Part shown: positions 44,723-53,232 of the stretch, piece by piece
How positions within the stretch are numbered: position 1 is the first letter of the stretch
How the letters are laid out: each line of letters opens with the position of its first letter
Assembly (NCBI GenBank): GCA_963782495.1
Contig: CAWAJU010000009.1
Location: 475,266-539,265 of the forward strand
Direction of reading: 5' to 3'
Length of the DNA stretch: 64,000 nt
From: DASQBT01 sp963782495
GTDB taxonomy: Bacteria > Pseudomonadota > Gammaproteobacteria > Burkholderiales > Thiobacillaceae
Position numbers and translations under genes: made by a program
The notes under the pieces: model-generated
The model's database searches: none
Told to the model about the DNA's origin: nothing
What the model saw: the letters and a program-made list of their open reading frames with translations, nothing else

Positions 44723-45367
44723 CTACTTTGCTTTCGTGGCGGTTTTGTCCATGGCCTGCTCGATGGCTTTCGCAATCCCGATATACATTCTTGACTGCGC
44801 CACCCTCAATGCGTCGTAGCCCTTGTCATTCTTTGGCGTTACATCGGCACCGTGCGCCAGCAGGAGCTGCACGCATCCTTCCTGGCCACGTGACGTAGCG
44901 TGAAACAAAGCCGTTTCACCGTAGTTGTTCTTCTCATTCACGTCCGCCCCGCCGTCGAGGAGCAACCTGACAACATTGTCAAATCCAAAAAACGACGCGA
45001 GGGTCAGGGCAGACCAACCATCTGTCTTGCGTCTTATGTTGAGGTCTGCACCCTTGTCGATCAGCAGCTTGACCGTGTCCTTCATTCCGTTGCTTGAAGC
45101 GGCCATGAGGGCAGTGGTCCCGGAGCTGTCTATTGCATTGATGCTGACTCCGGCCTGCAACAGGGTCAGGACCTTCGCGCTATCGCCGGTCGAAGCGCGG
45201 TAGACGAATTCATCTGCGCGCGACTGATCTGTGTTGGGAGAGCTTGCCTTGCTCTGTCCTTCGGCCGCCGCCAGAGAGGTTTGGCCCTTCAGGTCTTCGG
45301 CGAGAGCCGGGTTAACGCAGGCAAGCGCCAACATCAGACATGCCGAGTTTGAGATTAGTGTTTTCAT
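44723..45367 (-). CDS. Exported ankyrin-repeat protein
   Basis: The 214-residue protein has a signal peptide (LISNSACLMLALACVNPALA) and at least four ankyrin repeats, visible as DSSGTTALMAASSNGMKDTVKLLIDKGADLN, RRKTDGWSALTLASFFGFDNVVRLLLDGGADVN, KNNYGETALFHATSRGQEGCVQLLLAHGADV and a last partial one. Ankyrin repeats bind proteins; a periplasmic one often protects or inhibits partner enzymes (for example the catalase-linked AnkB). It lies between a parvulin and the RND genes on the same strand, suggesting an accessory role in the module. Confidence 0.85.
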   Translation of the reverse strand: MKTLISNSACLMLALACVNPALAEDLKGQTSLAAAEGQSKASSPNTDQSRADEFVYRASTGDSAKVLTLLQAGVSINAIDSSGTTALMAASSNGMKDTVKLLIDKGADLNIRRKTDGWSALTLASFFGFDNVVRLLLDGGADVNEKNNYGETALFHATSRGQEGCVQLLLAHGADVTPKNDKGYDALRVAQSRMYIGIAKAIEQAMDKTATKAK

Positions 45368-45450
45368 ATTCCAGTTCCTCCATCAAATCCGCCCCATGGA
45401 ACGCAACCAGGGGCACAGTCCAGTTTGCAAAGTCAGCGCCTTGGCGGTAA

Positions 45451-46296
45451 TCAACCGCTGATATTCGCGCGTGACTTGAGTTGCGAAGTCAGCTCGTCCA
45501 GCATGTGCTCCATCTTGATGTCGCGCATGACCTTGGTGACGTCTCTGGGGAGATCCACATAATTCGGCAGTTTTGCAACTTTGCGTGGACTCTCTTCGAG
45601 CTTGAGAAGGTTCCAGCCAAATCGCGTCGGGATCGGCTTGTGAGTGAAGTCACCTGGCTTTTTCAACGTCCTCACAGCATCGGCGAAGCTCAGGTCGATG
45701 AAGATGTCCGGGCGGACCCAGCCAATCTCACCGCCGTTTTCGTTGGCACCCGGGTCAAGAGATTTCTTCTTTGCTAGGGATGCAAAATCGGCGCCTGCGT
45801 TGAGCTGTTTGGAAATTTCCTGGGCCTCCTTCTGCGACTTCACCAGAATATTGCGCAGATGGTACTCATAGATTTGACCCGCTGCCCTCTTGCTCTCATA
45901 TTCGGTCTTCAACTCCTCTTCGGTGACCGGATGCGCCTTGAAATAGGAATCAAGATACGCTCTTGACAGAATCGAGAGCCTTGCAAGATCCAATTGCGCG
46001 ATAATCTGCGGAGTCTTGTCGGCTCCCACCTTCTCGAGTTCCTGGGCAAGCAGGGTCTGGGTTTCGAGTTCTTCGCGCACTCGCTGTGTGAGTCTCTCGT
46101 CGATGAAGTCTCCATGCTTGGCGCGGGCTTCGAGCATATAGTCGATGCTCACCTGCAGCACCGGCTGGCCATTCACCATCGCTGCATAGGTGGGCTTTTG
46201 CGGTTCATTGGAAGCTGCCGCCTTGTCGGCGGCAAGAGCTGGATGCATGGCGGCAGACAACGCCAGACTGAGTATTGAAGGAATTAACCGGTTCAT
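45451..46296 (-). CDS. Periplasmic parvulin-type peptidyl-prolyl isomerase
   Basis: The 281-residue protein has a signal peptide (SILSLALSAAMHPALA), an N-terminal SurA-like helical region (ELETQTLLAQELEKVG) and a parvulin domain with YEYHLRNILVKSQKEAQEI, ASLAKKKSLDPGANENGGEIGWV and FTHKPIPTRFGWNLLKLEE. It would assist folding of exported proteins by cis-trans isomerisation of prolines. Its position directly after the large exported SBP56-like protein suggests that this is its client, though a terminator lies between them. Confidence 0.88.
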   Translation of the reverse strand: MNRLIPSILSLALSAAMHPALAADKAAASNEPQKPTYAAMVNGQPVLQVSIDYMLEARAKHGDFIDERLTQRVREELETQTLLAQELEKVGADKTPQIIAQLDLARLSILSRAYLDSYFKAHPVTEEELKTEYESKRAAGQIYEYHLRNILVKSQKEAQEISKQLNAGADFASLAKKKSLDPGANENGGEIGWVRPDIFIDLSFADAVRTLKKPGDFTHKPIPTRFGWNLLKLEESPRKVAKLPNYVDLPRDVTKVMRDIKMEHMLDELTSQLKSRANISG

Positions 46297-46340
46297 AGTT
46301 TGTCCCCAGATATGAAGTTATATTTATCTAATTACCAACG

Positions 46341-46380
46341 AAAAAGAATGGAAGGCGGCGAATTGCGCACCGCCTTCCAT
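46341..46380 (-). terminator. Intrinsic terminator after the SBP56-like gene
   Basis: An 11-bp perfect stem (ATGGAAGGCGG 46348-46358 with CCGCCTTCCAT 46370-46380) is followed on the minus strand by TCTTTTTCG. It lies 64 bases past the stop codon of the SBP56-like gene and about 45 bases before the parvulin start, so the latter depends on read-through or its own promoter. Confidence 0.75.
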
Positions 46381-46444
46381 GATTACGTCATTACGACATA
46401 CAACTTTACCAACTTACAACTGTACCGCTATCGGCTTCTTCTCA

Positions 46445-48547
46445 TTACTGACCGTAATCGGCAGGTCCGGTGAGGTGCAGGCCGTTGTACTCGAAGATCG
46501 CCGAGTGCGGACGTGCTCCGCCGGTAATGCCGCGGTTCGGCCAAGCCCAGGCTTCACGCGCCGGGCTGTTGAAGGCCAAGCCCACTTCGCCGGTCAACTC
46601 GTCACGGAAGTTCATGTCGTAGCTGATCGATCCGTTGGCATTGATGTTGGTCAGATAGACTTTCTTGTCACCGCCAGAACCGGTACCTTGCAGCCCCATG
46701 TGATCCAGGGTCACGAAGTAGTCGATCATGACGAAGCGCTTGCCGGGAGCCAAACCAGACCCAGGCGCGCCTGCGCGGTCGATGTTGACAAAGTGCGTAC
46801 CACCGTGCTCGGAGTAGTTAACCGCCGAGTTGTTGTACACCACACCCACCACTTTCGGGCAGTCTGCTGCCTCGTTGTTATGCTTGAGGGTGTTCAACGC
46901 GCTCGGGAACAGAGCGGGCGTACCCAGCGAGGTATTGGCAGGACGGGAACCGTCTGCAGGCGGGAACGAGCAGTCGATGGTGGCGTTGTTACCCTTGCTC
47001 ACCAGCGGGCTGATGTCCAGCGCAATAACCCGACGGTCATGCTCGCCAACGTAGTCGCGGTTGTAGACGGGATCTCCAGGGCTGGCGATACCGGCAACAG
47101 GAACGTACGCGTACTTGTCGTCGTCGCTGATCGAGAAGTAGCCCACCCCGGTGCAAGGACCGACGTCGTACACGGCACTCCAGACCGGGCCCTTGCCGCC
47201 GTTGGCAGACTGGGGCAGGGTGACATCAGGAGTGTAGTACAGTACGCCGCCGCACATCGCAGCCGAGAACGCGCCATTGTGGCCGGGCACGTGCATGGTG
47301 CTGAAGCCCATCTGGCCTTCAGGCTCGTCGTGGAAATAGACGTCTTCCACACGGGGACCATCAGGAACCTGGCTGACAGTGATCGGGCCGTGAGTCAGGT
47401 TATGAGCTTGCCACAGGCGGACCGTGGTACCGAACTGGCGGATGCTGGTTGCGGTGCCAGGCAACGGATCCAGACCATTCAGGAAGGTGCTGCTGATCAG
47501 GTTCTGCACCGGATCGCCGGCGCCGATACTGGCCGGGTTGGCATAGTCAGACGTGCCCATGTACAGGCCATCGGGCGTCAGGGTCATGCCGTGCGGATAG
47601 GCTTCCAGACCCGCATCGGTGATCCCGGTGAGGTGCTGGGGCTTGTACCGAACGATACCGGTACCAAGCTTGATGGCCGAGTTCTCGCTGATGTACTGGG
47701 ACTCGTTTTGCAGAACGTTCGGCACGATCGAATTCAGCAAGGAGATATAGGGCAGGCCACCCACGCACAGGCCCTTGCGCAGCGGAGCAAACTCGGTAAT
47801 GGTACCCGGACCATAGTAGCTCTTGCCGCCCATGTAGCTGACCGCCATGTGACCGTTGGGCAACTTGAGGAAGTCATCAGTCAGGGAGGACATGGTCAGC
47901 TCGGTTCCGCAGATCGCGATTTCCGCCTGCGGGATGGCACGCACGTCGTCAATCGAGAAACGGAAGACGTTGCCGCTGATCAGGCCGCCGGTAAACGCGT
48001 ATTTCTTCCCGGTGGCGGGATCGATATACGAGGTGTAGGACGACATGTGGTGCGGTTCGTTGTGGATATCCGAGGTGTGGCCATAGGCGGTGCCGGGGAT
48101 GTTAGCCAGGGGCACGGAGGGCAGACCAGCGGTCCAGATGACTTGGCCATAACGGGTGGACATGGGCTCCGCATCGACCACAGCCAGGAAGTCGGAGTCG
48201 GCTTTGCCGTCATCAACGATGTTATCGCCAGTCCAAACAAGCATGACTGCGCCATTCGGGATCACCTGTCCGGTCATCTTGTTGATTGCCTCCGGCGCAC
48301 GGCCGGCTGCGGTCGGGGGGCTGCCCAGAAGGTTCAGGATATTGAGCAGACCTTGAAGGGAGCCGGGCCCAACAAGGGCGGTCGGAACAAACTGACCGCC
48401 AATGCTGAGGCCGCCACCGAACAACTGGCTCAGGCTTCCTAATGCGTGCGCAGTGGTCGCCCCGAACATCATGCCGGTTACCAGTCCAGCCGCCGCCATG
48501 CTTCGCAGCAGTTTCTTGGACCGCTTTTTATTGTCTCCTACCATCAT
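46445..48547 (-). CDS. Exported SBP56 / methanethiol-oxidase-like beta-propeller protein
   Basis: From ATG 48547 (AAGGAG four bases upstream; the next codon 48544 is also ATG) the ~700-residue protein has a signal peptide (RSMAAAGLVTGMMFGATTAHA). The mature part resembles selenium-binding protein 56 and methanethiol oxidase MtoX: SDFLAVVDAEPMSTRYGQVI, DIHNEPHHMSSY, SSLTDDFLKLPNGHMAVSYMGG, LEAYPHGMTLTPDG and, near the end, RFVMIDYFV...GSGGDKKVYL. Several of these His residues correspond to metal-site positions of the family. It is about 250 residues longer than usual, with inserts such as LNSIVPNVLQNESQYISENS. MtoX is a periplasmic copper enzyme that oxidises methanethiol. The family link is by recognition of motifs only, and the substrate is unproven. 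Confidence 0.6.
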   Translation of the reverse strand: MMVGDNKKRSKKLLRSMAAAGLVTGMMFGATTAHALGSLSQLFGGGLSIGGQFVPTALVGPGSLQGLLNILNLLGSPPTAAGRAPEAINKMTGQVIPNGAVMLVWTGDNIVDDGKADSDFLAVVDAEPMSTRYGQVIWTAGLPSVPLANIPGTAYGHTSDIHNEPHHMSSYTSYIDPATGKKYAFTGGLISGNVFRFSIDDVRAIPQAEIAICGTELTMSSLTDDFLKLPNGHMAVSYMGGKSYYGPGTITEFAPLRKGLCVGGLPYISLLNSIVPNVLQNESQYISENSAIKLGTGIVRYKPQHLTGITDAGLEAYPHGMTLTPDGLYMGTSDYANPASIGAGDPVQNLISSTFLNGLDPLPGTATSIRQFGTTVRLWQAHNLTHGPITVSQVPDGPRVEDVYFHDEPEGQMGFSTMHVPGHNGAFSAAMCGGVLYYTPDVTLPQSANGGKGPVWSAVYDVGPCTGVGYFSISDDDKYAYVPVAGIASPGDPVYNRDYVGEHDRRVIALDISPLVSKGNNATIDCSFPPADGSRPANTSLGTPALFPSALNTLKHNNEAADCPKVVGVVYNNSAVNYSEHGGTHFVNIDRAGAPGSGLAPGKRFVMIDYFVTLDHMGLQGTGSGGDKKVYLTNINANGSISYDMNFRDELTGEVGLAFNSPAREAWAWPNRGITGGARPHSAIFEYNGLHLTGPADYGQ

Positions 48548-48662
48548 AATTCTCCTTAAAATGTTGTTTAGAGGGCGCTCACTCCAAGCAGACATAAGCG
48601 GCACCTAAGTGCAGTCCCTTACGTGCAGACCCTTATTCCCATTTGCCTGCGAGAGGCTTAGG

Positions 48663-48678
48663 AGCAAATGGCATGCCA
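48663..48678 (-). promoter_or_regulatory. Possible sigma-54 (-24/-12) promoter of the SBP56-like gene
   Basis: On the minus strand TGGCATGCCATTTGCT matches the sigma-54 consensus TGGCAC-N5-TTGCW at 11 of 12 informative positions, with the GG and GC at the correct 10-base separation. Transcription would start near 48651, about 105 bases before the start codon. No enhancer-binding activator is encoded nearby. Confidence 0.4.
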
Positions 48679-49717
48679 CGCATGCAAAACCAAGGCTTGA
48701 ATGGTAGTAACTGACTATTTGGTTGCCCGCAATGACGGGGAAATTCGCCGGAAAGAGCCGAAAGTGTAAATTTCTTCGAAAGGCCCCAAATGGACCAAAG
48801 TTCGTTCCGTCAGCAGTTTGGATGCGGTCTAACTGAGGGAAGCATATTACCTAGACAATTCATGGCGATAGCAGGATGAAGTAAAGAGCACATAATTTCT
48901 CTAACGCGATTTCCACATCTCGAAATTGATCTTATTAGTCGACTTTATTTACACCCCGTGGTTTTCATGGCAATTTCAGGCTTTATCCTTTTAATACAAA
49001 TGCTTAAACGCGAGCGCCTCGTACCAGCGCCAATCGATATTTAACGTGAAGCATAATCTCTGCTTATCGCCTGTCGATGCTTTTGACAGCCCGAGCATCC
49101 GCTGGAGCGGCGTGCGACCACTGGAAAGATCAAGATCAATCCTCGGCAAACTGTTCATTCGAAGCGAATCGCGCAGACGACGGTAATCGCGGCCGTTAAT
49201 CCTGGTTGCCGCGCAGCTTGACCGGTGCTGAGATCTACCGGTCTACAGTGCCCGCATGCCCAAGTTTGCTCGTCCACCCCATCCAAACACGACATCAACA
49301 GAGACGCGGAGCTCATGAATCCTCAAACCAGAACTTAAGGGGCGTTTGAGAAGTAAGTGCTTGTTGGAGAAGACCCATACGGACTTGATGGCCGCCCAAA
49401 GTCGGGCGAATATCGTTGCCGGGTTCCCTTGTCGCCCCAATGAAAAAGTCGCCGCTGCATGGCTGACATAACCGCGCGGGTTCTTGGTCGCAACATGATG
49501 GATGTCCAATATTGGAGACACAGCCTGCTCCATTTATTCAACGCATCCTCGCCCATGCTTCTTTGTGCCACAATGCCGCTATACGTCCCACGCGGGCTAC
49601 AGGTGAACGAGGTGGCGCCGCGCAGAGACCTGTCGACGCGAAATAGCGAAGCGCGGCGCGACAACGGCGGTTACTTTCCAAGAACGAACAGGTACTGGTA
49701 ATCAATAGTCCAAAATC
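48679..49717. other. About 1 kb of AT-richer DNA without recognisable genes
   Basis: From the putative sigma-54 promoter to gmk there is no frame with family resemblance, a signal peptide or a good ribosome site. The first half (48700-49060) is noticeably AT-rich for this genome (for example TCTTATTAGTCGACTTTATTTACA near 48931), as expected for upstream activator regions or transferred DNA. The second half holds overlapping minus-strand frames of about 100 codons that I could not assign to anything. Confidence 0.5.
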
Positions 49718-50380
49718 ATGAATGATGCTAATGGTCCCACCCCCAGCGTAAATCGGGCCCACGGAATGTTATTGATCGTTTCGGCGCCGTCGGGGGCTGG
49801 CAAGACCACTCTGGTGCGTGCCCTGCTAAAGGCCGATCCAGCGATCCGGCTCTCTGTGTCTTACACCACCCGTGCGCCTCGCCCTGCCGAGGTCGATGGG
49901 AAGGACTACCACTTTGTCAGCAAGGAGGTGTTTCTTGCAATGGCGAGCCAAGGCGAGCTGCTCGAAAGCGCGGAAGTTTATGGCAATTTCTACGGCACAT
50001 CCGGGGCCTGGATAGCACGCGAACTCGCAGCCGGCCGGGACATTCTTCTGGAAATCGACTGGCAGGGGGCTTCCCAGGTGAAAAGGCAATTCCCGGAAGC
50101 GCTGAGCATTTTCATCTTCCCGCCTTCACTTCAGGCATTGCGCAACCGCCTGATGAATCGCGCCCAGGACAACCAGGACGTCATTGAAAGACGACTGGCC
50201 GCTGCCGCCGAGGATATCAGCCACGCCAGCGAGTTTGACTATATAATCGTGAACGACGACTTTGACGCCGCATTGCTTGATCTGACTGCGGTTGTCAGGG
50301 CTTCGCGCCTGACAACGCCCCGCCAGGTTGACCGCCACGGGGATCTGTTTAGCCAGTTCAGCGCTCCGGTTCAGGTCTGA
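49718..50380 (+). CDS. gmk: Guanylate kinase
   Basis: The 220-residue enzyme phosphorylates GMP to GDP. It has the P-loop SAPSGAGKTTLVRALL, the GMP-binding SVSYTTRAPRPAEVDGKDYHFVS and YGTSGAWI regions, LLEIDWQGASQVKRQFPEAL and the lid RAQDNQDVIERRL. The N-terminal 16 residues before MLLIVSAPSG are longer than usual; the downstream ATG at 49766 is a possible alternative start. It heads the gmk-rpoZ-spoT cluster. Confidence 0.95.
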   Translation: MNDANGPTPSVNRAHGMLLIVSAPSGAGKTTLVRALLKADPAIRLSVSYTTRAPRPAEVDGKDYHFVSKEVFLAMASQGELLESAEVYGNFYGTSGAWIARELAAGRDILLEIDWQGASQVKRQFPEALSIFIFPPSLQALRNRLMNRAQDNQDVIERRLAAAAEDISHASEFDYIIVNDDFDAALLDLTAVVRASRLTTPRQVDRHGDLFSQFSAPVQV

Positions 50381-50412
50381 GCCGGCCTTGCTAGCCCACA
50401 TTGGAGATATTG

Positions 50413-50616
50413 ATGGCCCGCATCACCGTAGATGACTGCATACATAGGATTCCAAACCGCTTTGAACTCACGCTCGCCGCCACTTACCGCGCGCGCCAGA
50501 TCGCCCAGGGTTCCCAGCCCATGGTGGACAGCAAGGACAAACCCACAGTAACCGCGCTGCGTGAAATTGCCGCCGGAAAGGTTGGCCTTGAGATCCTCAA
50601 TCGGGGCAAAGCCTAA
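50413..50616 (+). CDS. rpoZ: RNA polymerase omega subunit
   Basis: The 67-residue protein MARITVDDCIHRIPNRFELTLAATYRARQI is the omega subunit, with ALREIAAGKVGLEIL at the end. Omega helps assemble RNA polymerase and forms part of a ppGpp site, fitting its position just before the ppGpp synthetase/hydrolase gene. Start 50413 is preferred to 50401 because the conserved ARITVEDC-type N-terminus begins there. Confidence 0.95.
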   Translation: MARITVDDCIHRIPNRFELTLAATYRARQIAQGSQPMVDSKDKPTVTALREIAAGKVGLEILNRGKA

Positions 50617-50635
50617 GCCCGTCAGTTCTCCCCAG

Positions 50636-52798
50636 ATGCCTCCGGACGCCAACAAGCCGGAGAGCGAATTCGCCGTTCTCGCCAGCCAGCTGGGCTATCT
50701 TTCCCCGCCCGACCTCGCACTGGTACTCAGTGCATTTGAAACGAGCCGGGACGCCCATGCCGGCCAGTTCCGCAAGAGCGGTGAAGCTTACATTTCCCAT
50801 CCGCTGACAGTAGCCGGCATTCTTGCCCAATGGCACCTGGATCCGCAGGCACTCGCTGCCGCCCTCCTGCATGATGTCGTGGAGGACACGGGTGCCAGCA
50901 CTGAGCAGATCAAGGAAAAGTTCGGCCCTGCCGTAGCCCGCATCGTCGAAGGCGTGTCAAAACTCGACAAGCTTTCCTTCGCTTCCGAGCAACACGCCCA
51001 GGCAGAAAATTTCCGCAAGATGCTGCTGGCCATGGCCCAGGACGTCCGAGTCATACTGGTCAAGTTGGCGGACCGCCTGCATAACATGCGCACGATGTCG
51101 TCGATGGGCCTGGAAAAGCGCAAACGCATTTCCGCCGAGACCCTGGAAATCTATGCGCCCATTGCCAATCGACTTGGCCTCTACCCCGTATACCGAGAGC
51201 TGGATGATCTGGGCTTCCGTTATCTGTATCCCAACCGCTTCCGTGTGCTCTCCAAAGCGGTCAATGCTGCGCGCGGCAATCGCCAAGCCCTTGTGGAAAA
51301 AGTCAAACTGGCGATCGAGGACAAACTTGCCCAGGCCGGCATCGAGGCGGTCGTGACCGGACGAGAAAAGCACCTGTACAGTATCTACAGCAAGATGCAG
51401 GAAAAGAACCTGGCATTCAGCGAGGTGTTTGACATTTATGGCTTCCGGGTAGTGGTCAAGGATGTTCCTTCCTGTTACCTGGCCCTGGGCGCGCTGCATG
51501 CTCTGTACAAGCCGATCCCGGGGAAATTCAAGGATTACATAGCCATTTCCAAGGCAAACGGCTATCAGTCCTTGCACTCGATCCTGTTCGGGCCCCAGGG
51601 CACACCCATCGAGATCCAGATTCGCACCCAGGACATGCACCGGGTGGCGGAGGCGGGCATTGCCTCGCACTGGCTGTACAAGAGCCCGGACGTGGCACTA
51701 AGCGATGTGCAGCAGGGCGCTTACCGCTGGCTCCAGTCGCTGCTGGAAATTCAGGCCGACAGCAAGGACTCGCCTGAATTCCTCGAACACGTCAAGGTGG
51801 ACCTGTTTCCGGACGAGGTATATGTGTTCACCCCCAAGGGCAAGATCATGTCCCTGCCGCGCGGCGCCACCGCAGTCGATTTCGCCTATGCGGTGCATAC
51901 CGATGTGGGCAGCCATTGCGTCGCAGTCAAGATCAATCATGAACTGATGCCGTTGCGCACCCAGATTCGTAACGGTGACCACGTGGACATCATCACTGCG
52001 TCCAGCGCTTGGCCCAATGCCGCCTGGCTCAACTTCGTCGTGACCGGCAAGGCCCGCTCCCATATCCGCCATTACCTGCGTACCGCCAAGGCAGAGGAAT
52101 CGGCCAAGCTGGGACAGGGGCTGCTGGCCAATGCCATGAAGGCGCTCAATCCTGATGCCCCAAGCCCTTCGCTGGCTCAATTGCAGAAACTGGCGCGGGA
52201 AACCCACAACCGCACGATCGAGGAGTTGTACGCCGACCTTGGCCTTGGACGCAAGCTGCCGATGGTGGTGGCCCACCAACTGCTGCATCTGATGGGTGAC
52301 GAGACCGGCCACTTGCCGCATCCGCAAAGCATCACCATACACGGCACTGAAGGCGTCGCTGTCGAATTGGCCAAGTGTTGCCATCCCATTCCCGGCGATC
52401 CCATCCTCGGCTTTATTCACAAGGACCGAGGACTTATCATCCACACCCATGACTGCCCGAGCATCAGGGGTTTCCGTGCTGACCCGGAAAAATGGCTGGA
52501 CGTGGAATGGGAAACCGAGGCCGGACTGCTGTTCGATGTCGCGATCAAGCTGGTGGTCGCCAATCAGCGTGGCGTGCTGGCCAAAGTGGCGGCGGCGATC
52601 TCCGAACAGGGTATCAATATTGGCAACATTTCGATGGAAGAGGAGGACGGCAGCCCCTACACCGTTATGTTTTTCACTCTGCAGGTGGAGAACCGCGTAC
52701 ATCTGGCCAATATCATGCGCTCGCTGCGCACGCTGCCCGAGGTGGTACGCATCTACCGCGTGAAAAGTCGAAAGGATGGGCGGGCGCAGGCCCAGTAA
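50636..52798 (+). CDS. spoT: Bifunctional (p)ppGpp synthetase/hydrolase
   Basis: The 720-residue RelA/SpoT protein has an intact HD hydrolase domain (YISHPLTVAGIL, LLHDVVEDTG at residues 78-86, KLADRLHNMRTM), a synthetase domain (REKHLYSIYSKM, FDIYGFRVVV, GYQSLHSILFG), TGS (VYVFTPKGKIMSLPRGATAVDFAYAVHT), a zinc-finger-like AKCCHPIPGD region and a C-terminal ACT domain (QRGVLAKVAAAISEQGINIGNIS). Both catalytic halves look functional, so it can make and degrade the stringent alarmone. ATG 50636 follows rpoZ by 19 bases; a GTG inside rpoZ (50561) is less likely. Confidence 0.93.
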   Translation: MPPDANKPESEFAVLASQLGYLSPPDLALVLSAFETSRDAHAGQFRKSGEAYISHPLTVAGILAQWHLDPQALAAALLHDVVEDTGASTEQIKEKFGPAVARIVEGVSKLDKLSFASEQHAQAENFRKMLLAMAQDVRVILVKLADRLHNMRTMSSMGLEKRKRISAETLEIYAPIANRLGLYPVYRELDDLGFRYLYPNRFRVLSKAVNAARGNRQALVEKVKLAIEDKLAQAGIEAVVTGREKHLYSIYSKMQEKNLAFSEVFDIYGFRVVVKDVPSCYLALGALHALYKPIPGKFKDYIAISKANGYQSLHSILFGPQGTPIEIQIRTQDMHRVAEAGIASHWLYKSPDVALSDVQQGAYRWLQSLLEIQADSKDSPEFLEHVKVDLFPDEVYVFTPKGKIMSLPRGATAVDFAYAVHTDVGSHCVAVKINHELMPLRTQIRNGDHVDIITASSAWPNAAWLNFVVTGKARSHIRHYLRTAKAEESAKLGQGLLANAMKALNPDAPSPSLAQLQKLARETHNRTIEELYADLGLGRKLPMVVAHQLLHLMGDETGHLPHPQSITIHGTEGVAVELAKCCHPIPGDPILGFIHKDRGLIIHTHDCPSIRGFRADPEKWLDVEWETEAGLLFDVAIKLVVANQRGVLAKVAAAISEQGINIGNISMEEEDGSPYTVMFFTLQVENRVHLANIMRSLRTLPEVVRIYRVKSRKDGRAQAQ

Positions 52799-52846
52799 AT
52801 GCCGCAGGTATTACAATCCGGGAAGCACACCTTCCCGGATCCCAAC

Positions 52847-53227
52847 ATGACCAAGACCATCATCTCCACGGCCAGCGCACCCGCCGCGATCGGCACTTAT
52901 TCGCAAGCAGTCAAGGCCAACGATACCGTATATCTTTCCGGCCAGATCGGGCTCGATCCGGCGCGCATGGAGTTGGAAGAAAGCGTCGAGGCGCAGATCC
53001 ACCGGGTGTTCAGCAATCTGCAGGCGGTGGCCATCGCCGCCGGAGGCAGCCTGTCGGACGTGGTCAAGCTCAATGTATTCTTGACCGACTTGGCCCACTT
53101 TGCCAAGTTCAACGAGATCATGAGCCAGTATTTCACCCAACCCTTTCCGGCCAGGGCCGCCGTGGGCGTCGCCCAGCTTCCGCGCGGTGCACAGGTGGAA
53201 GCGGATGCCGTCATGGTCTTGGCCTGA
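52847..53227 (+). CDS. RidA family reactive-imine deaminase
   Basis: The 126-residue protein begins TKTIISTASAPAAIGTYSQAVKANDTVYLSGQIGLDP. It contains the RidA active-site Arg region FPARAAVGVAQLPRGAQVEADAVMV, where the Arg holds the imine acid. RidA deaminates 2-aminoacrylate and related toxic enamines from threonine/serine dehydratases. It sits between spoT and recG as in many betaproteobacteria. An earlier ATG at 52799 would add 16 residues unlike the family. Confidence 0.92.
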   Translation: MTKTIISTASAPAAIGTYSQAVKANDTVYLSGQIGLDPARMELEESVEAQIHRVFSNLQAVAIAAGGSLSDVVKLNVFLTDLAHFAKFNEIMSQYFTQPFPARAAVGVAQLPRGAQVEADAVMVLA

Positions 53228-53232
53228 TCGGC

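Noticed and set aside
46379..48442. A 687-codon plus-strand frame opposite the SBP56-like gene
   Set aside because: Composition is Arg/Val/His-rich with no motif; the minus-strand frame has a signal peptide, ribosome site, terminator and family motifs.
49243..49664. Overlapping minus-strand frames of about 100 codons upstream of gmk
   Set aside because: No recognisable motif, no ribosome site, and two frames overlap in the same DNA; I could not support either as a gene.
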